From Limiplasma sp964416065 (GTDB lineage: Bacteria > Bacillota > Clostridia > Christensenellales > Aristaeellaceae), in the NCBI GenBank assembly GCA_964416065.1, contig CAYQCL010000003.1, positions 1-64,000 on the forward strand: a stretch of 64,000 bases of DNA, in the 5' to 3' direction. Both the position numbers and the translations under genes were made by a program. The notes under the pieces are model-generated. The model saw nothing but the letters and a program-made list of their open reading frames with translations. It had not been told where the DNA came from and ran no database searches. Positions 44,757 to 52,862 of the stretch are shown piece by piece; positions within the stretch are counted from its first letter, which is position 1; the number at the start of each line of letters is the position of its first letter.

Positions 44757-45683
44757 TCAGGCTTTTTTTGCCTTCAGTTTTTTCTGGCCCTTGCGATTCA
44801 AGCGGTACTGTTCGAGCACAGCCCATACATAGCCGTTGATCATGTTGGCGCTATAAACGCCCGCCAGGATGCCGATGATGATGGGCAGGCTGAATTCGCG
44901 AATGGCGTCTACACCCAGAATGTAGAGCGTCACGATCGTCACCAGCGTGGTAAGGGTGGTGTTGATCGTGCGGCCCAGGCTTTCGCGTACGGAGATGTTG
45001 ACGATCTCCTCGCGCTTCAGTCCCGCATACACGGGCTTCTTGTTGTTCTCACGGATGCGGTCGAAGATCACGATGGTGTTGTTGATGGAATAGCCGACGA
45101 TGGTCAGCATGGCCGCAATAAACGAGGAATTCATCTGGATGACGCTGCGCAGAATGACCATGAAGCTAAGCATGATGAGCACGTCGTGCAGGAGGCCAAG
45201 AACCGCAGCCAAACCGCTGGCGAAGTCGAAGCGGATGGCGATGTAGATCAGCATCAGCACCGCAGCCAGGAGCACACTGATGATCGCGTTCTTCACCAGC
45301 GCCGCACCCGCGACAGGCCCCACGTAGCTGGCCGTGGAGGTTTCGGTGTCCATGGTGGGATACTTTTCGGAAAGCTCGGCCTCAAGTCCGTTTTGCAGGG
45401 TCTGAATTTCCTCGTCACCGCTCAGCTCGGGCACGCGGATCTGGAGCTGGTAGCCATCGACGCCGGCTTTGGAAATGGTATAACCGCTGATGCCCTGCGC
45501 GTTCAGCGCAGCCTCCACATCGCTGTTCTCAAAGGCGGCGCCCATGTTGTACTGGATGTTCAGGCCGCCCGCAAAGTCAATGCCGTAGTTGATGCCGTAG
45601 CCAAACAGTGACATTACAATGGCGATGACCAGAATAGCGGCGGAAAAGCAAAGGCAGACGCGGGAGCGATTCTGAATTTTCAT
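44757..45683 (-). CDS. secF: protein translocase subunit SecF
   Basis: A 308-residue six-helix RND-type subunit that, with SecD, uses the proton gradient to aid late steps of protein export. It has the N-terminal helix, GINYGIDFAGGLNIQYNMG (the D1 motif) and the helix four/five region AAMLTIVGYSINNTIVIFDRIREN. The start ATG 45683 follows GGGGAGGCG; the frame extends upstream into secD. One base separates it from the secD stop. Confidence 0.95.
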   Translation of the reverse strand: MKIQNRSRVCLCFSAAILVIAIVMSLFGYGINYGIDFAGGLNIQYNMGAAFENSDVEAALNAQGISGYTISKAGVDGYQLQIRVPELSGDEEIQTLQNGLEAELSEKYPTMDTETSTASYVGPVAGAALVKNAIISVLLAAVLMLIYIAIRFDFASGLAAVLGLLHDVLIMLSFMVILRSVIQMNSSFIAAMLTIVGYSINNTIVIFDRIRENNKKPVYAGLKREEIVNISVRESLGRTINTTLTTLVTIVTLYILGVDAIREFSLPIIIGILAGVYSANMINGYVWAVLEQYRLNRKGQKKLKAKKA

Positions 45684-45684
45684 A

Positions 45685-47046
45685 TTACTTCGCCTCCCCT
45701 TCAATAGCGGCCGTTTCTGCGGTCAGCTTTCCCGCGACGAACAGCCTGGGTTCACGGAAGATGCGCACGAAGCGCGTAAGCAGAAAACGTGTCACGAGGA
45801 TAGCCGTGAGCATGCTGGTGATGACGCCCAGGAGCAGCGTGGTTGCAAAGCCCTGGACAGAGCCGGTTCCCAGGAACAGGAGTACGACGGCGGCGATGAT
45901 GGTGGTCACGTTGGCGTCCAAAACCGCGCTCATGGCGTTCTTGAAGCCGATGCGAACCGCGTGGATCATCGGGCGGCCCAGCTTGACCTCTTCCTTCACG
46001 CGTTCAAAGATGACGACATTGGCGTCAACCGCCATGCCGATGCCCAGAATGACGCCGGCGATGCCCGGAAGTGTCAGCTGGATGCCGGGGACGATCGCGA
46101 TGAAGAGGAAGAGAAGAATGATATAAATACACAGGGCCCAGTCAGCCACCAGTCCGCACATACGGTAGCGCACGAGCATGATCAGCATGACCAGCAGAAT
46201 GCCGATCATGGCGGCCGTTACGCTGGTGGACAGCGCATCCACACCGAGGGTGGCGGAGATGGTATCCAACTTGTCCTGACGCAGATCGAGAGGCAATGCG
46301 CCGCTTTGCAGCTGGAGAGCGATGTTTTCGACCTGCTCCTCGGTGAAACTGCCGGTGACGAGTACCTTTCCACCGTAGATCGCCTCGTTGACGGTAGGGC
46401 TCATAAGCGTTTCACCGTCGAGCTGAATCGTAATGGCCTTGCCGATGGACTGGGCTGTCATGTCGCCGAACAGATCCGCGCCCTCGCTGGTCAGCGTGAA
46501 GCTGATGGCGGGCTTGGAATTTTCGTCCAGGGTCGGCGTGGCGGCCTGAAGATGACGCCCTTCCATAAAGACGTTGCCGTCGGGATCAAGGAACTCGAGC
46601 TTCGCGGGCGAGCCGATCAAATCGAGCACGGCGGCGGGATCCGTTACATCGGGAATCTCCACGCGAATGCCCGTCTGACCCAGCTGGCTGACCGTCGCCT
46701 CGGGATAGCCCTTCTCGGTCAGGCGCTTGGAGATGACGTCCATGGTGGAATCCAGCAGCGTGTTATAATTATAACCCTCCGCCTTCATCTCGTCACTCAT
46801 GGTCGCCTCATATTCCACATACACGCCGCCCTTGAGGTCAAGGCCCAGCGAAATGGAGGCCGGCCAGCTTTCCACATCAGAGGTGGGGAGCCACGGCAAC
46901 AGCTTGTATAAGCCGCGGCCATCCAGCCACATGCCGTTGAAGCCCAGATAACCAACGGCCAGCGTAAGTACCAGCGTCACGCAAAGAGCGATGATCGCGG
47001 AGGTCCGCTTGCTCATCTTTACGCGACGGCGATTGTTGACCTTCAT
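45685..47046 (-). CDS. secD: protein translocase subunit SecD
   Basis: A 453-residue SecD with an N-terminal helix (about 16-38), LGLDLKGGVYVEY motif and a short periplasmic P1 region typical of Gram-positive SecD. Six helices follow, including LPGIAGVILGIGMAVDANVV and IFERVKEE. ATG 47046 follows GGAAGGATGG; a TTG at 47055 is too close to that site. It is split from SecF, unlike the fused SecDF of Bacillus. Confidence 0.95.
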   Translation of the reverse strand: MKVNNRRRVKMSKRTSAIIALCVTLVLTLAVGYLGFNGMWLDGRGLYKLLPWLPTSDVESWPASISLGLDLKGGVYVEYEATMSDEMKAEGYNYNTLLDSTMDVISKRLTEKGYPEATVSQLGQTGIRVEIPDVTDPAAVLDLIGSPAKLEFLDPDGNVFMEGRHLQAATPTLDENSKPAISFTLTSEGADLFGDMTAQSIGKAITIQLDGETLMSPTVNEAIYGGKVLVTGSFTEEQVENIALQLQSGALPLDLRQDKLDTISATLGVDALSTSVTAAMIGILLVMLIMLVRYRMCGLVADWALCIYIILLFLFIAIVPGIQLTLPGIAGVILGIGMAVDANVVIFERVKEEVKLGRPMIHAVRIGFKNAMSAVLDANVTTIIAAVVLLFLGTGSVQGFATTLLLGVITSMLTAILVTRFLLTRFVRIFREPRLFVAGKLTAETAAIEGEAK

Positions 47047-47110
47047 AGTTGTCAACCATCCTTCCGTTTTTTTATATTTATTTTTGGGAAACGCATGTTA
47101 AGGGGGCTGC

Positions 47111-47452
47111 TCAGCCGCCCGCCACCTCGGCGCGAAATACCTGATAGAAGCTGTTTTCATATCGCGGGGTCGTGAGCACGCGGCCGTTGGCGTCATGGGA
47201 GAGCGCCGCGCAAAGAAGCAAAAGCGCGGAGGCAAAGGCACACAACGGAAGGGCACGGTCACTCTGCCACCTTGCGGAGACCCCATCCGCGTGATCATAC
47301 AGGGGAACCGACGTGGGGGCGGGGATAAGCGCGGCCATGGGAGAAACGGGCGCGGGAGGCTCCGCCGCCGCGTCCTCAGGTGTGACGATAAGCGCGCTGA
47401 GCATCAGCAAAAAAAGACCGCTTACAAGCACTGCCAAAAGCGCCTTGCGCAC
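47111..47452 (-). CDS. small membrane protein upstream of secD
   Basis: A 113-residue protein with an N-terminal helix (about 4-22) and a second helix (about 78-95, LPLCAFASALLLLCAALS), and a Pro-rich loop between. The start is GTG 47452 after AAAGGGGG. It is directly downstream of a consensus-like promoter and 64 bases before secD, so it leads the sec operon. It matches no family I know; a YajC-like role is possible by position only. Confidence 0.6.
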   Translation of the reverse strand: MRKALLAVLVSGLFLLMLSALIVTPEDAAAEPPAPVSPMAALIPAPTSVPLYDHADGVSARWQSDRALPLCAFASALLLLCAALSHDANGRVLTTPRYENSFYQVFRAEVAGG

Positions 47453-47493
47453 ATCGCCGCCCCCTTTGTTATCGATCAAGATAAACCATATGC

Positions 47494-47522
47494 ATTATAC
47501 CGTTCCGCTTCGCGCCCGTCAA
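47494..47522 (-). promoter_or_regulatory. promoter of the small gene-secD-secF operon
   Basis: Minus strand TTGACG (47517-47522), 17-base spacer, TATAAT (47494-47499), 41 bases from the GTG start. Confidence 0.8.
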
Positions 47523-47581
47523 GTGCGCAGTCCTAGAAGAACGTTTTTTCGTTCCACTTGCGCATGATTTGGCGAGAAGGC

Positions 47582-47610
47582 TTCTCTTTTTTGGAAAGCT
47601 GTGATATAAT
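47582..47610 (+). promoter_or_regulatory. promoter of the coiled-coil gene
   Basis: TATAAT at 47605-47610 with a poor -35 (TTCTCT at 47582-47587, 17-base spacer). AGGAGG follows at 47631, nine bases before the ATG. Confidence 0.5.
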
Positions 47611-47645
47611 AAAAGTAACATATTTTAAATAGGAGGTTCTTTACC

Positions 47646-48374
47646 ATGGCTGATACCAACACCGCGGCTGCGGCCGCAAAGTCCAAGACTCCCCTTTACC
47701 TCCTCTGTATTGTTCTCCTGGTGGCCGTGGTATTGGCCATCGTCGGCTTTGTGGGCAAGGATAACGCCGCGAAGCTGAACGACGAGCTGACCGCACAGCT
47801 GGAAGAGCAGGCTGCCTCCATTGCCGATCTTGAGAGCCAGATTGGGGAGCAAACCGCTTCCATTACCGAGCTGGAAGGCCAGTTGGAGGAGCGCAGCGCT
47901 TCCGTTACGGAGCTTGAGGGCCAGATCGAGGAAAAGGCGGCCTCCATCACCGAACTGGAAGAGAAGCTTGCCGCCGGTGCCGGTGAGCTGGAGACGGCGA
48001 ACGCCGCTAAGGATGAGCTCGATGGCCAGGTCACCGCGCTGACTTCCGAAAAGGAGGCCCTCGCGGCACAGCTGACTGCGGCTCAGGAGGAGCTTGACGC
48101 GCTGAAGGCCGCCAAGGCCGAGCTGGAGGGACAGGTCACGAGCCTGAATGAGACCATCTCCAGCCTTGAAAAGCAGATTGAGGAGCTGAATACTTCCAAG
48201 ACGGTCGCGGATGACCAGATCATCGCCCTACAGGGCGAAATCGAGACGCTGAAGACCTCCGCGCTTGAAATGGAAACGCAGCTCGCCGCTCTGAGCGCTG
48301 AGCCGACGGTCACGCCCGCTCCTACCGCCACTCCCACTCCCACTCCCGCTCCCACCACCACTCTCAAACCGTAA
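47646..48374 (+). CDS. membrane-anchored coiled-coil protein
   Basis: A 242-residue protein with a short cytoplasmic lead, one membrane helix (about 16-37), then an unbroken coiled coil (about 42-218). The first part of the coil is a 14-residue repeat of the form QLEEQAASIADLES, seen four times with small changes (about 51-106). The tail is a Pro/Thr run (TPAPTATPTPTPAPTTT). No Cys is present. It stands alone with its own promoter and terminator. It may span the wall space or act as a spacer in the envelope; function unknown. Confidence 0.78.
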   Translation: MADTNTAAAAAKSKTPLYLLCIVLLVAVVLAIVGFVGKDNAAKLNDELTAQLEEQAASIADLESQIGEQTASITELEGQLEERSASVTELEGQIEEKAASITELEEKLAAGAGELETANAAKDELDGQVTALTSEKEALAAQLTAAQEELDALKAAKAELEGQVTSLNETISSLEKQIEELNTSKTVADDQIIALQGEIETLKTSALEMETQLAALSAEPTVTPAPTATPTPTPAPTTTLKP

Positions 48375-48411
48375 CGCTATAGCTATCGTTTTAAAACATA
48401 GCCGGTTACTC

Positions 48412-48453
48412 AAAACGCCTCGTGGATATTGATGATTCACGGGGCGTTTTTGA
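48412..48453 (+). terminator. terminator of the coiled-coil gene
   Basis: AAACGCCTCGTG pairs with CACGGGGCGTTT (one G-T pair) and runs into TTTTTG. A smaller near-palindrome (48372-48391) lies just after the stop codon. Confidence 0.8.
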
Positions 48454-48478
48454 ATTTGTTGAAATTGATTTTTTAACA

Positions 48479-48530
48479 GATGTTGACAAATCAACATCCA
48501 TTATGTATACTTTTGTTGATTTTTCAACAA
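48479..48530 (+). promoter_or_regulatory. two MarR-type operators
   Basis: GATGTTGA-CAAA-TCAACATC (48479-48498) and TTGTTGA-TTTT-TCAACAA (48513-48530) share the core GTTGA-N4-TCAAC. Their centres are 33 bases apart, about three helix turns. The first covers the -35 and the second lies between the -10 and the ribosome site. Confidence 0.8.
48483..48511 (+). promoter_or_regulatory. promoter of the marR-degV pair
   Basis: TTGACA (48483-48488), 17-base spacer, TATACT (48506-48511). Confidence 0.85.
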
Positions 48531-48540
48531 GGAGGACGTG

Positions 48541-49047
48541 ATGGAAAACCGACTTGAAACGTTCACATCTCTGATCCTTAAGATCAATCGGTCGATTCAG
48601 AGAATCAAGAGCATGGAGATGGGCGTGTTTCATCTGAAAGGCATCCACGCCATGTGCCTGTTTTATCTGAGCCAAAACGAAGGAGGCCTTACACAGGCCG
48701 AGTTGGGCAGGCTTTGTCAGGAGGACAAGGCGAGCGTCAGCCGAGCAATTTCAGAATTGAGCGGACGGAAGCTGGTGGAGAACGCACAGCTTGCCCAGAC
48801 GAAAAGATACAACGCAAGGATCGTTCTCACTCCTGAGGGAGAACGGGTCGCCCAAGAGGTTCGTCAGAAGGCGTTTAAGGCGCTGGAGAGCGGCGCGGAG
48901 GGCATCGGCGAGCACGACCGGCAGGCGCTGTACCGGTATTTGGAATGTATCAATGGCAATTTAGAAGCCTATATCCGCGAAATTCGCGCAGTGGGCCGAA
49001 GAGAAGGAGAAAATGGGGATGAAGCTTCTGGTGGATTCAGCCGCTGA
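48541..49047 (+). CDS. MarR family transcriptional regulator
   Basis: A 168-residue winged-helix regulator. The recognition region reads GLTQAELGRLCQEDKASVSR followed by AISELSGRKLVE (about 48-80), then the wing NARIVLTPEGERVA. ATG 48541 follows AAGGAGG. Two GTTGA-N4-TCAAC dyads in its promoter point to self-repression. Its last codons overlap the DegV gene, so both proteins are made together; a fatty-acid-related signal would fit the DegV partner but is inference. Confidence 0.9.
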   Translation: MENRLETFTSLILKINRSIQRIKSMEMGVFHLKGIHAMCLFYLSQNEGGLTQAELGRLCQEDKASVSRAISELSGRKLVENAQLAQTKRYNARIVLTPEGERVAQEVRQKAFKALESGAEGIGEHDRQALYRYLECINGNLEAYIREIRAVGRREGENGDEASGGFSR

Positions 49048-49867
49048 CATCAGTCAGTCGGAGGCGCATGAGCTGGGCATTGAAATGCTTCCCATGACGA
49101 TCCAGTTTGGCATGGAAACCTATCGGGACGGAGTCGACTTATCCGGCAGGATGTTTTTTGAAAAGCTGATCGAATCCGATGAGCTGCCTAAAACAAGTCA
49201 GATCAACCGCTATCAGTTTGAGGAGCGGTTTTCCGAGATGACGGCGGACGGGAGCGAAGTGGTGGCGATCACTGTTTCCTCCAAGCTGTCGGGCACCTAC
49301 GCCAGCGCGATCCAGGCGGCAAAACGCTTCGAGGGCAAGGTATGGGTCGTGGACAGCCTGAACGCGTGTATTGGCGAACGCCTCCTGGTTGAGCAGGCAC
49401 TGCGGCTGGCGCGGGCAGGGCTGTCCGCCGATGCGTGCGCCAGCCGACTGGAAGCGGATAAACGGCGCGTCAAGGTTATGGCGCTGCTGGACACGCTCGA
49501 ATACCTGCTCAAGGGCGGGAGAATCTCCGCGGCGGCGGCGGTCTCCGGAACGGTGCTGCACATCAAGCCCGTTGTCGAGGTGATCGACGGGGAGGTCAAG
49601 CTGGTGGGCAAGGCCATCGGATCCCGAAAGGGCAATAATCTCCTTAAGCAGCTGATCCAGCGCTCCGGTGGCATCAACTTTTCCATGCCCTACGCTACGG
49701 CCTACTCAGGGCTGGAGGACAGCATGCTGCAAAAATATCTGGTGGACAGCCGTGAAATCTGGAGCGGCAGCACAGAGAGCGTTCCTTCCTATAGAATCGG
49801 CAGTACCATCGGCACGCATGTGGGGCCGGGCGCCATCGCGGTGGCTTTTTTCGCCGGAGAGAAATAG
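49013..49867 (+). CDS. DegV family fatty-acid-binding protein
   Basis: A protein of up to 284 residues of the DegV family, which binds fatty acids and can serve as the FakB subunit of fatty acid kinase. It has LLVDSAADISQ at the start, PKTSQINRYQFEERF (about 58-72), VVAITVSSKLSGTY (about 82-95) and LEYLLKGGRIS (about 162-172), all family hallmarks. It may start at ATG 49013 or 49019; the latter is about nine bases after AGAAGGAG. It overlaps marR by some 30 bases in another frame. A hairpin follows the stop. Confidence 0.92.
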   Translation: MGMKLLVDSAADISQSEAHELGIEMLPMTIQFGMETYRDGVDLSGRMFFEKLIESDELPKTSQINRYQFEERFSEMTADGSEVVAITVSSKLSGTYASAIQAAKRFEGKVWVVDSLNACIGERLLVEQALRLARAGLSADACASRLEADKRRVKVMALLDTLEYLLKGGRISAAAAVSGTVLHIKPVVEVIDGEVKLVGKAIGSRKGNNLLKQLIQRSGGINFSMPYATAYSGLEDSMLQKYLVDSREIWSGSTESVPSYRIGSTIGTHVGPGAIAVAFFAGEK

Positions 49868-49876
49868 AATGGACGT

Positions 49877-49905
49877 GGCGCTGGGCGAGCAAATCGCCCA
49901 GCGCC
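49877..49905 (+). repeat. perfect 12-base-arm hairpin after degV
   Basis: GGCGCTGGGCGA, a five-base loop, then the exact complement. No T run follows, so it is a 3'-end-protecting or weak terminator stem. Confidence 0.7.
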
Positions 49906-49935
49906 GCGCTCCGCAAAGTTTTCCGCGCGCGGCTG

Positions 49936-49964
49936 TTGACACGCGGAGCACCACGTGCTATAAT
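49936..49964 (+). promoter_or_regulatory. consensus promoter of infC-rpmI-rplT
   Basis: TTGACA (49936-49941), 17-base spacer, TATAAT (49959-49964): both hexamers are perfect. Confidence 0.92.
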
Positions 49965-49970
49965 GTTCCC

Positions 49971-50116
49971 TGTAAGCAGAAGCCGCCCGCTTCTCACCGC
50001 GCGAACATCTTGCGTCGGTCATGGCACGTAAGTCCATGGGGTTGAGCGACGGGTTGGCTTGCCCGGCGTTTTTTTGTGCGCTGGCACAAAAGGCGCGTCA
50101 ATCATTTTGGAGGTGT
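49971..50116 (+). ncRNA. infC leader with attenuator (candidate L20 leader)
   Basis: About 145 untranslated bases precede infC. They hold a hairpin CATGG/CCATG (50020-50038) and a terminator: CGaCGGG pairs with CCCGgCG and is followed by seven T (50047-50075). In Bacillus a leader at this place binds ribosomal protein L20, the last product of the operon, and stops transcription when L20 is in excess. The position and terminator fit; the L20-binding fold itself was not verified. Confidence 0.6.
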
Positions 50117-50773
50117 ATGGATATCAACGAGCCGATGATCAACGAGGAAATCCGTGACAGAGAGGTGCGCGTGATTGGCGCGGACGGCGCCCAGATGGGC
50201 GTGATGGCTACCCACGCGGCCATAGAGCTTGCGGAGCAGAACGGGTTGGATCTTGTCAAGATCGTACCCACCGCGCAGCCGCCGGTATGCAAGCTGATGG
50301 ACTATGACAAGCATCGCTATGAGCAGTCCAAGCGCGAGCGTGAGCAGCGCAAGAATCAACGTATTGTGACGCTCAAGGAAGTGCAGCTCTCCGCCACCAT
50401 CGAGGAAAACGACGTTCAGACCAAATTCAAAAACGCCGTGAAATTCCTGGAGGATGGCGACAAGGTGAAGGTGAGCATCCGCTTCAGGGGCCGCCAGATC
50501 GCCCACGCGGATATCGGCTTAAAGATCATGCAGGACTTCGCCGAGCGCATCGAGGAATATGGCACCATTGAGCGCCGCCCGATGCTGGAAGGACGCAACA
50601 TGATCATGATCCTCGCGCCCAAGGCTGAGAAGAAGAGCTTCGCTGAAAAAAGCCAACAGCGCAAGGAAAAGCACGCCGTCAGGCAGGCGGCGCAGACGGA
50701 GGAGGCCGCGAAACGCGAGCCGAAGCCGCAGCCCAAGAAAAAGGTCAAGCGCGAAAGCGAGAATATGATCTGA
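50117..50773 (+). CDS. infC: translation initiation factor IF-3
   Basis: A 218-residue IF-3. It has MINEEIRDREVRVIGADGAQ near the start, KLMDYDKHRYEQSKREREQ at the linker, and the C-terminal domain with VSIRFRGRQIAHADIG. About 40 extra Lys/Glu/Ala/Pro-rich residues follow the usual end. The chosen ATG 50117 lies three bases after GGAGG, a tight spacing; the ATG at 50132 is the alternative. It is first in the conserved infC-rpmI-rplT operon. Confidence 0.95.
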   Translation: MDINEPMINEEIRDREVRVIGADGAQMGVMATHAAIELAEQNGLDLVKIVPTAQPPVCKLMDYDKHRYEQSKREREQRKNQRIVTLKEVQLSATIEENDVQTKFKNAVKFLEDGDKVKVSIRFRGRQIAHADIGLKIMQDFAERIEEYGTIERRPMLEGRNMIMILAPKAEKKSFAEKSQQRKEKHAVRQAAQTEEAAKREPKPQPKKKVKRESENMI

Positions 50774-50855
50774 CCTGTATTTGGCCATCCCGCGCCCGCA
50801 AGCGAAATTGGCTCGCGGGCGGGTACGGATAGCACACGGAAGGAGGACAACCCCT

Positions 50856-51056
50856 ATGCCCAAGCAAAAATCCCATCGTGGCGCAGCCAAGCGTTTTTCC
50901 TTCACCAAGAACGGCAAAGTAACGCATAAGCAGATGAACGCCAACCATCAGGTCCATTTGAAGACCACCAAGCGTACCCGTCACCTGCGTGCGGACGGCG
51001 TCGTGGACAATGCGGCCGAGGCCCGAACGATCCACAAGCTTCTGCCCTACAAATAA
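50856..51056 (+). CDS. rpmI: 50S ribosomal protein L35
   Basis: A 66-residue basic protein with the family opening MPKQKSHRGAAKRFSFTKNG and the ending RTIHKLLPYK. ATG 50856 follows GGAAGGAGGAC. It lies between infC and rplT, the standard order. Confidence 0.97.
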   Translation: MPKQKSHRGAAKRFSFTKNGKVTHKQMNANHQVHLKTTKRTRHLRADGVVDNAAEARTIHKLLPYK

Positions 51057-51087
51057 GCTTTGCTAACGATTCAAGGAGGATAAAAAC

Positions 51088-51435
51088 ATGGCACGTATTA
51101 AAAGAGCTGTGAATGCCCACAAGAAGCGCCGCAAGATGCTTAAGCTGGCCAAGGGCTATTATGGCGCAAAGTCCAAGCAGTATCGCGCTGCCAGCGAGCA
51201 GGTTCGCCGCAGCCTTCGCTATGCTTATGAAGGCCGTAAGATGCGCAAGCGCGATTTCCGCCGCCTGTGGATCACCCGTATCAACGCGGCTGCTCGCATG
51301 AATGGCATGAGCTATTCCGTGCTGATGAACGGCTTGAAAAAGCATAACATCACCATCAACCGCAAGATGCTGGCCGATATCGCTGTGAACGATCCCGCCG
51401 CTTTCACCAAGCTGGTGGAGACCGTCAAGGACTGA
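51088..51435 (+). CDS. rplT: 50S ribosomal protein L20
   Basis: A 115-residue 23S rRNA-binding assembly protein. It has the expected start MARIKRAVNAHKKRRKMLKL, YGAKSKQYRAASEQV and WITRINAAARMNGMSYS. Preceded by AAGGAGG. In related bacteria free L20 represses its own operon through the leader before infC. Confidence 0.98.
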   Translation: MARIKRAVNAHKKRRKMLKLAKGYYGAKSKQYRAASEQVRRSLRYAYEGRKMRKRDFRRLWITRINAAARMNGMSYSVLMNGLKKHNITINRKMLADIAVNDPAAFTKLVETVKD

Positions 51436-51452
51436 GCCTTTCCGGTATTAAC

Positions 51453-51492
51453 AACCCCCTCGACGGCTATAGGCGCGAGGGGGTTCCTTTTT
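51453..51492 (+). terminator. terminator after rplT
   Basis: AACCCCCTCG (51453-51462) pairs with CGAGGGGGTT (51476-51485), then CCTTTTT. Confidence 0.92.
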
Positions 51493-51511
51493 AGACAGGG
51501 AGGGAGGGCGC

Positions 51512-52234
51512 GTGCCCACGCTGACCACGCAGGGCGTTGTCCTGCACTTTACCAATTATCGTGATCATGACCGCATGCTGACAATCTTAAGCCCCGCCTA
51601 CGGCCGCGTCGATGCGCTCTCACGCGGATGCCGAAGGCCCAAAAGCGCGCTCATGCCCGCCAGCGAGCTATTCGTGACCGGCGAGTTCGTGCTTTATCAG
51701 AATCACGACCGGCTGACCCTCATCTCATGTAGCTTGTCGGACACGTTTTACCCTCTTCGGCTGGAGCCCTATCGCTTGACCTGCGCCAGCTATATGACGG
51801 CGCTTTGCGCGGCGGCGGCGCAGCCGGGACAGAGCGCCAGGGAACTGTACGCCCTTTTACTCAAGGGACTGTACTACCTGGCCTATGACGATGAAGCCGA
51901 CGCCCTGGAGACAACGACGGCGTTTCTGCTTCTGTTCGCGGACGCGACGGGCTACCGCCCGCGCCTGAGCCGGTGCGCGCATTGCCGGACGCCGCTCGAT
52001 CTAAGTGACGGCGGGAGGTTTGACGTCGCTGCGGGCGGGCTGTGCTGCCCCGACTGCACATCTCGCGCGACGTTTTTCATGACGGTGGAGCAGATCAAAT
52101 GGATGAGCGAGACCATCCGCTCCGGCCTGACGCCCCAAAAAAGCACCGGCGTGGGCGTGCTGTTCGATGTGCTGCGTCGCTACGTGGAGAGTCGGCTGGA
52201 GACGCCTATCAAGGCGAGCCGACTGTTACCATAG
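51512..52234 (+). CDS. recO: DNA repair protein RecO
   Basis: A 240-residue protein that loads RecA with RecF and RecR. The N-terminal OB fold starts LTTQGVVLHFTNYRDHDRML. The helical C-terminal part has a four-Cys zinc site: CAHC (about 153-156) and CCPDC (about 175-179). Start GTG 51512 follows GGGAGGGAGG. It lies right after the rplT terminator without a visible promoter, so it may depend on read-through. It overlaps the convergent hypothetical gene by 9 bases. Confidence 0.92.
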   Translation: MPTLTTQGVVLHFTNYRDHDRMLTILSPAYGRVDALSRGCRRPKSALMPASELFVTGEFVLYQNHDRLTLISCSLSDTFYPLRLEPYRLTCASYMTALCAAAAQPGQSARELYALLLKGLYYLAYDDEADALETTTAFLLLFADATGYRPRLSRCAHCRTPLDLSDGGRFDVAAGGLCCPDCTSRATFFMTVEQIKWMSETIRSGLTPQKSTGVGVLFDVLRRYVESRLETPIKASRLLP

Positions 52235-52726
52235 ATGCGGTTTTAAGGTGCCGTCATAGTATGGGGCGCGCATTAGCGCCGCCTTATAGGCGTTTGCGAT
52301 GGTATATTGGTAGACGTATTCGACCTCTCCGTTGAGCAGACGGACGCGGTGACGGACAAGGTGATAACGCTTTTGATCCTGAAGCTGGGGAAGGCACTCC
52401 TCCAGCACCGCCCGCAGCGCCTCCTGCTGTTCAGGGGTAAGATAGCGATAGCCGTGAGGCCGCATCAGAAAGGCGCTCTCATTGTTTCTCAGGTGCAGAT
52501 ATCGAAATACGACACCGGTCTTATCAACGGTGACCTGCTCTATCTGCTGCTTTTTGGAAAAGCGGAGCTGAGGCATCATGTCCTCAAAAAGCTGCGATGC
52601 ATAGAACTTTTGGATGCGCAGACGCAGCCTTTTTCTCTGTGTCTGTTCCCTCCACAGGACGCTCACGAGGACAAAAAGAAAGAAAACCAGAACCGGAAGA
52701 AAGGTCCGCATGCGAGCCACATCCAT
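52226..52726 (-). CDS. hypothetical protein with one N-terminal membrane helix
   Basis: About 166 residues. A membrane helix (FLPVLVFFLFVLVSVLW) is followed by a basic stretch and a soluble domain with RFSKKQQIEQVTVDKTGVVF and EYVYQYTIANAYKAALM. No family is recognised. The frame begins at ATG 52753, but a promoter -10 lies just after that ATG, so a start at ATG 52726 or 52711 is more likely. No good ribosome site is seen. Confidence 0.55.
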   Translation of the reverse strand: MDVARMRTFLPVLVFFLFVLVSVLWREQTQRKRLRLRIQKFYASQLFEDMMPQLRFSKKQQIEQVTVDKTGVVFRYLHLRNNESAFLMRPHGYRYLTPEQQEALRAVLEECLPQLQDQKRYHLVRHRVRLLNGEVEYVYQYTIANAYKAALMRAPYYDGTLKPHLW

Positions 52727-52743
52727 CCATTCATACTTGTCAC

Positions 52744-52773
52744 AGTATACCATATTTTGTGGATGACTTGCAA
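52744..52773 (-). promoter_or_regulatory. probable promoter of the hypothetical gene
   Basis: Minus strand TTGCAA (52768-52773), 18-base spacer, TATACT (52744-52749). Confidence 0.5.
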
Positions 52774-52862
52774 GAAAAAGCGTACCAAAAGCAGATTGTC
52801 AAAGCATACCAAATGCGGGATGGCCGACAACCCTAAAGATACGCAAGAAGCCTTAGCAACGG

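Noticed and set aside
47765..48300. Direct repeats in the coiled-coil gene as a CRISPR or tandem DNA array
   Set aside because: The repetition is at protein level (14-residue heptad pairs) with diverged DNA, inside one open frame.
49877..49905. Hairpin after degV as an intrinsic terminator
   Set aside because: The stem is strong but no T run follows, so it is listed as a repeat only.
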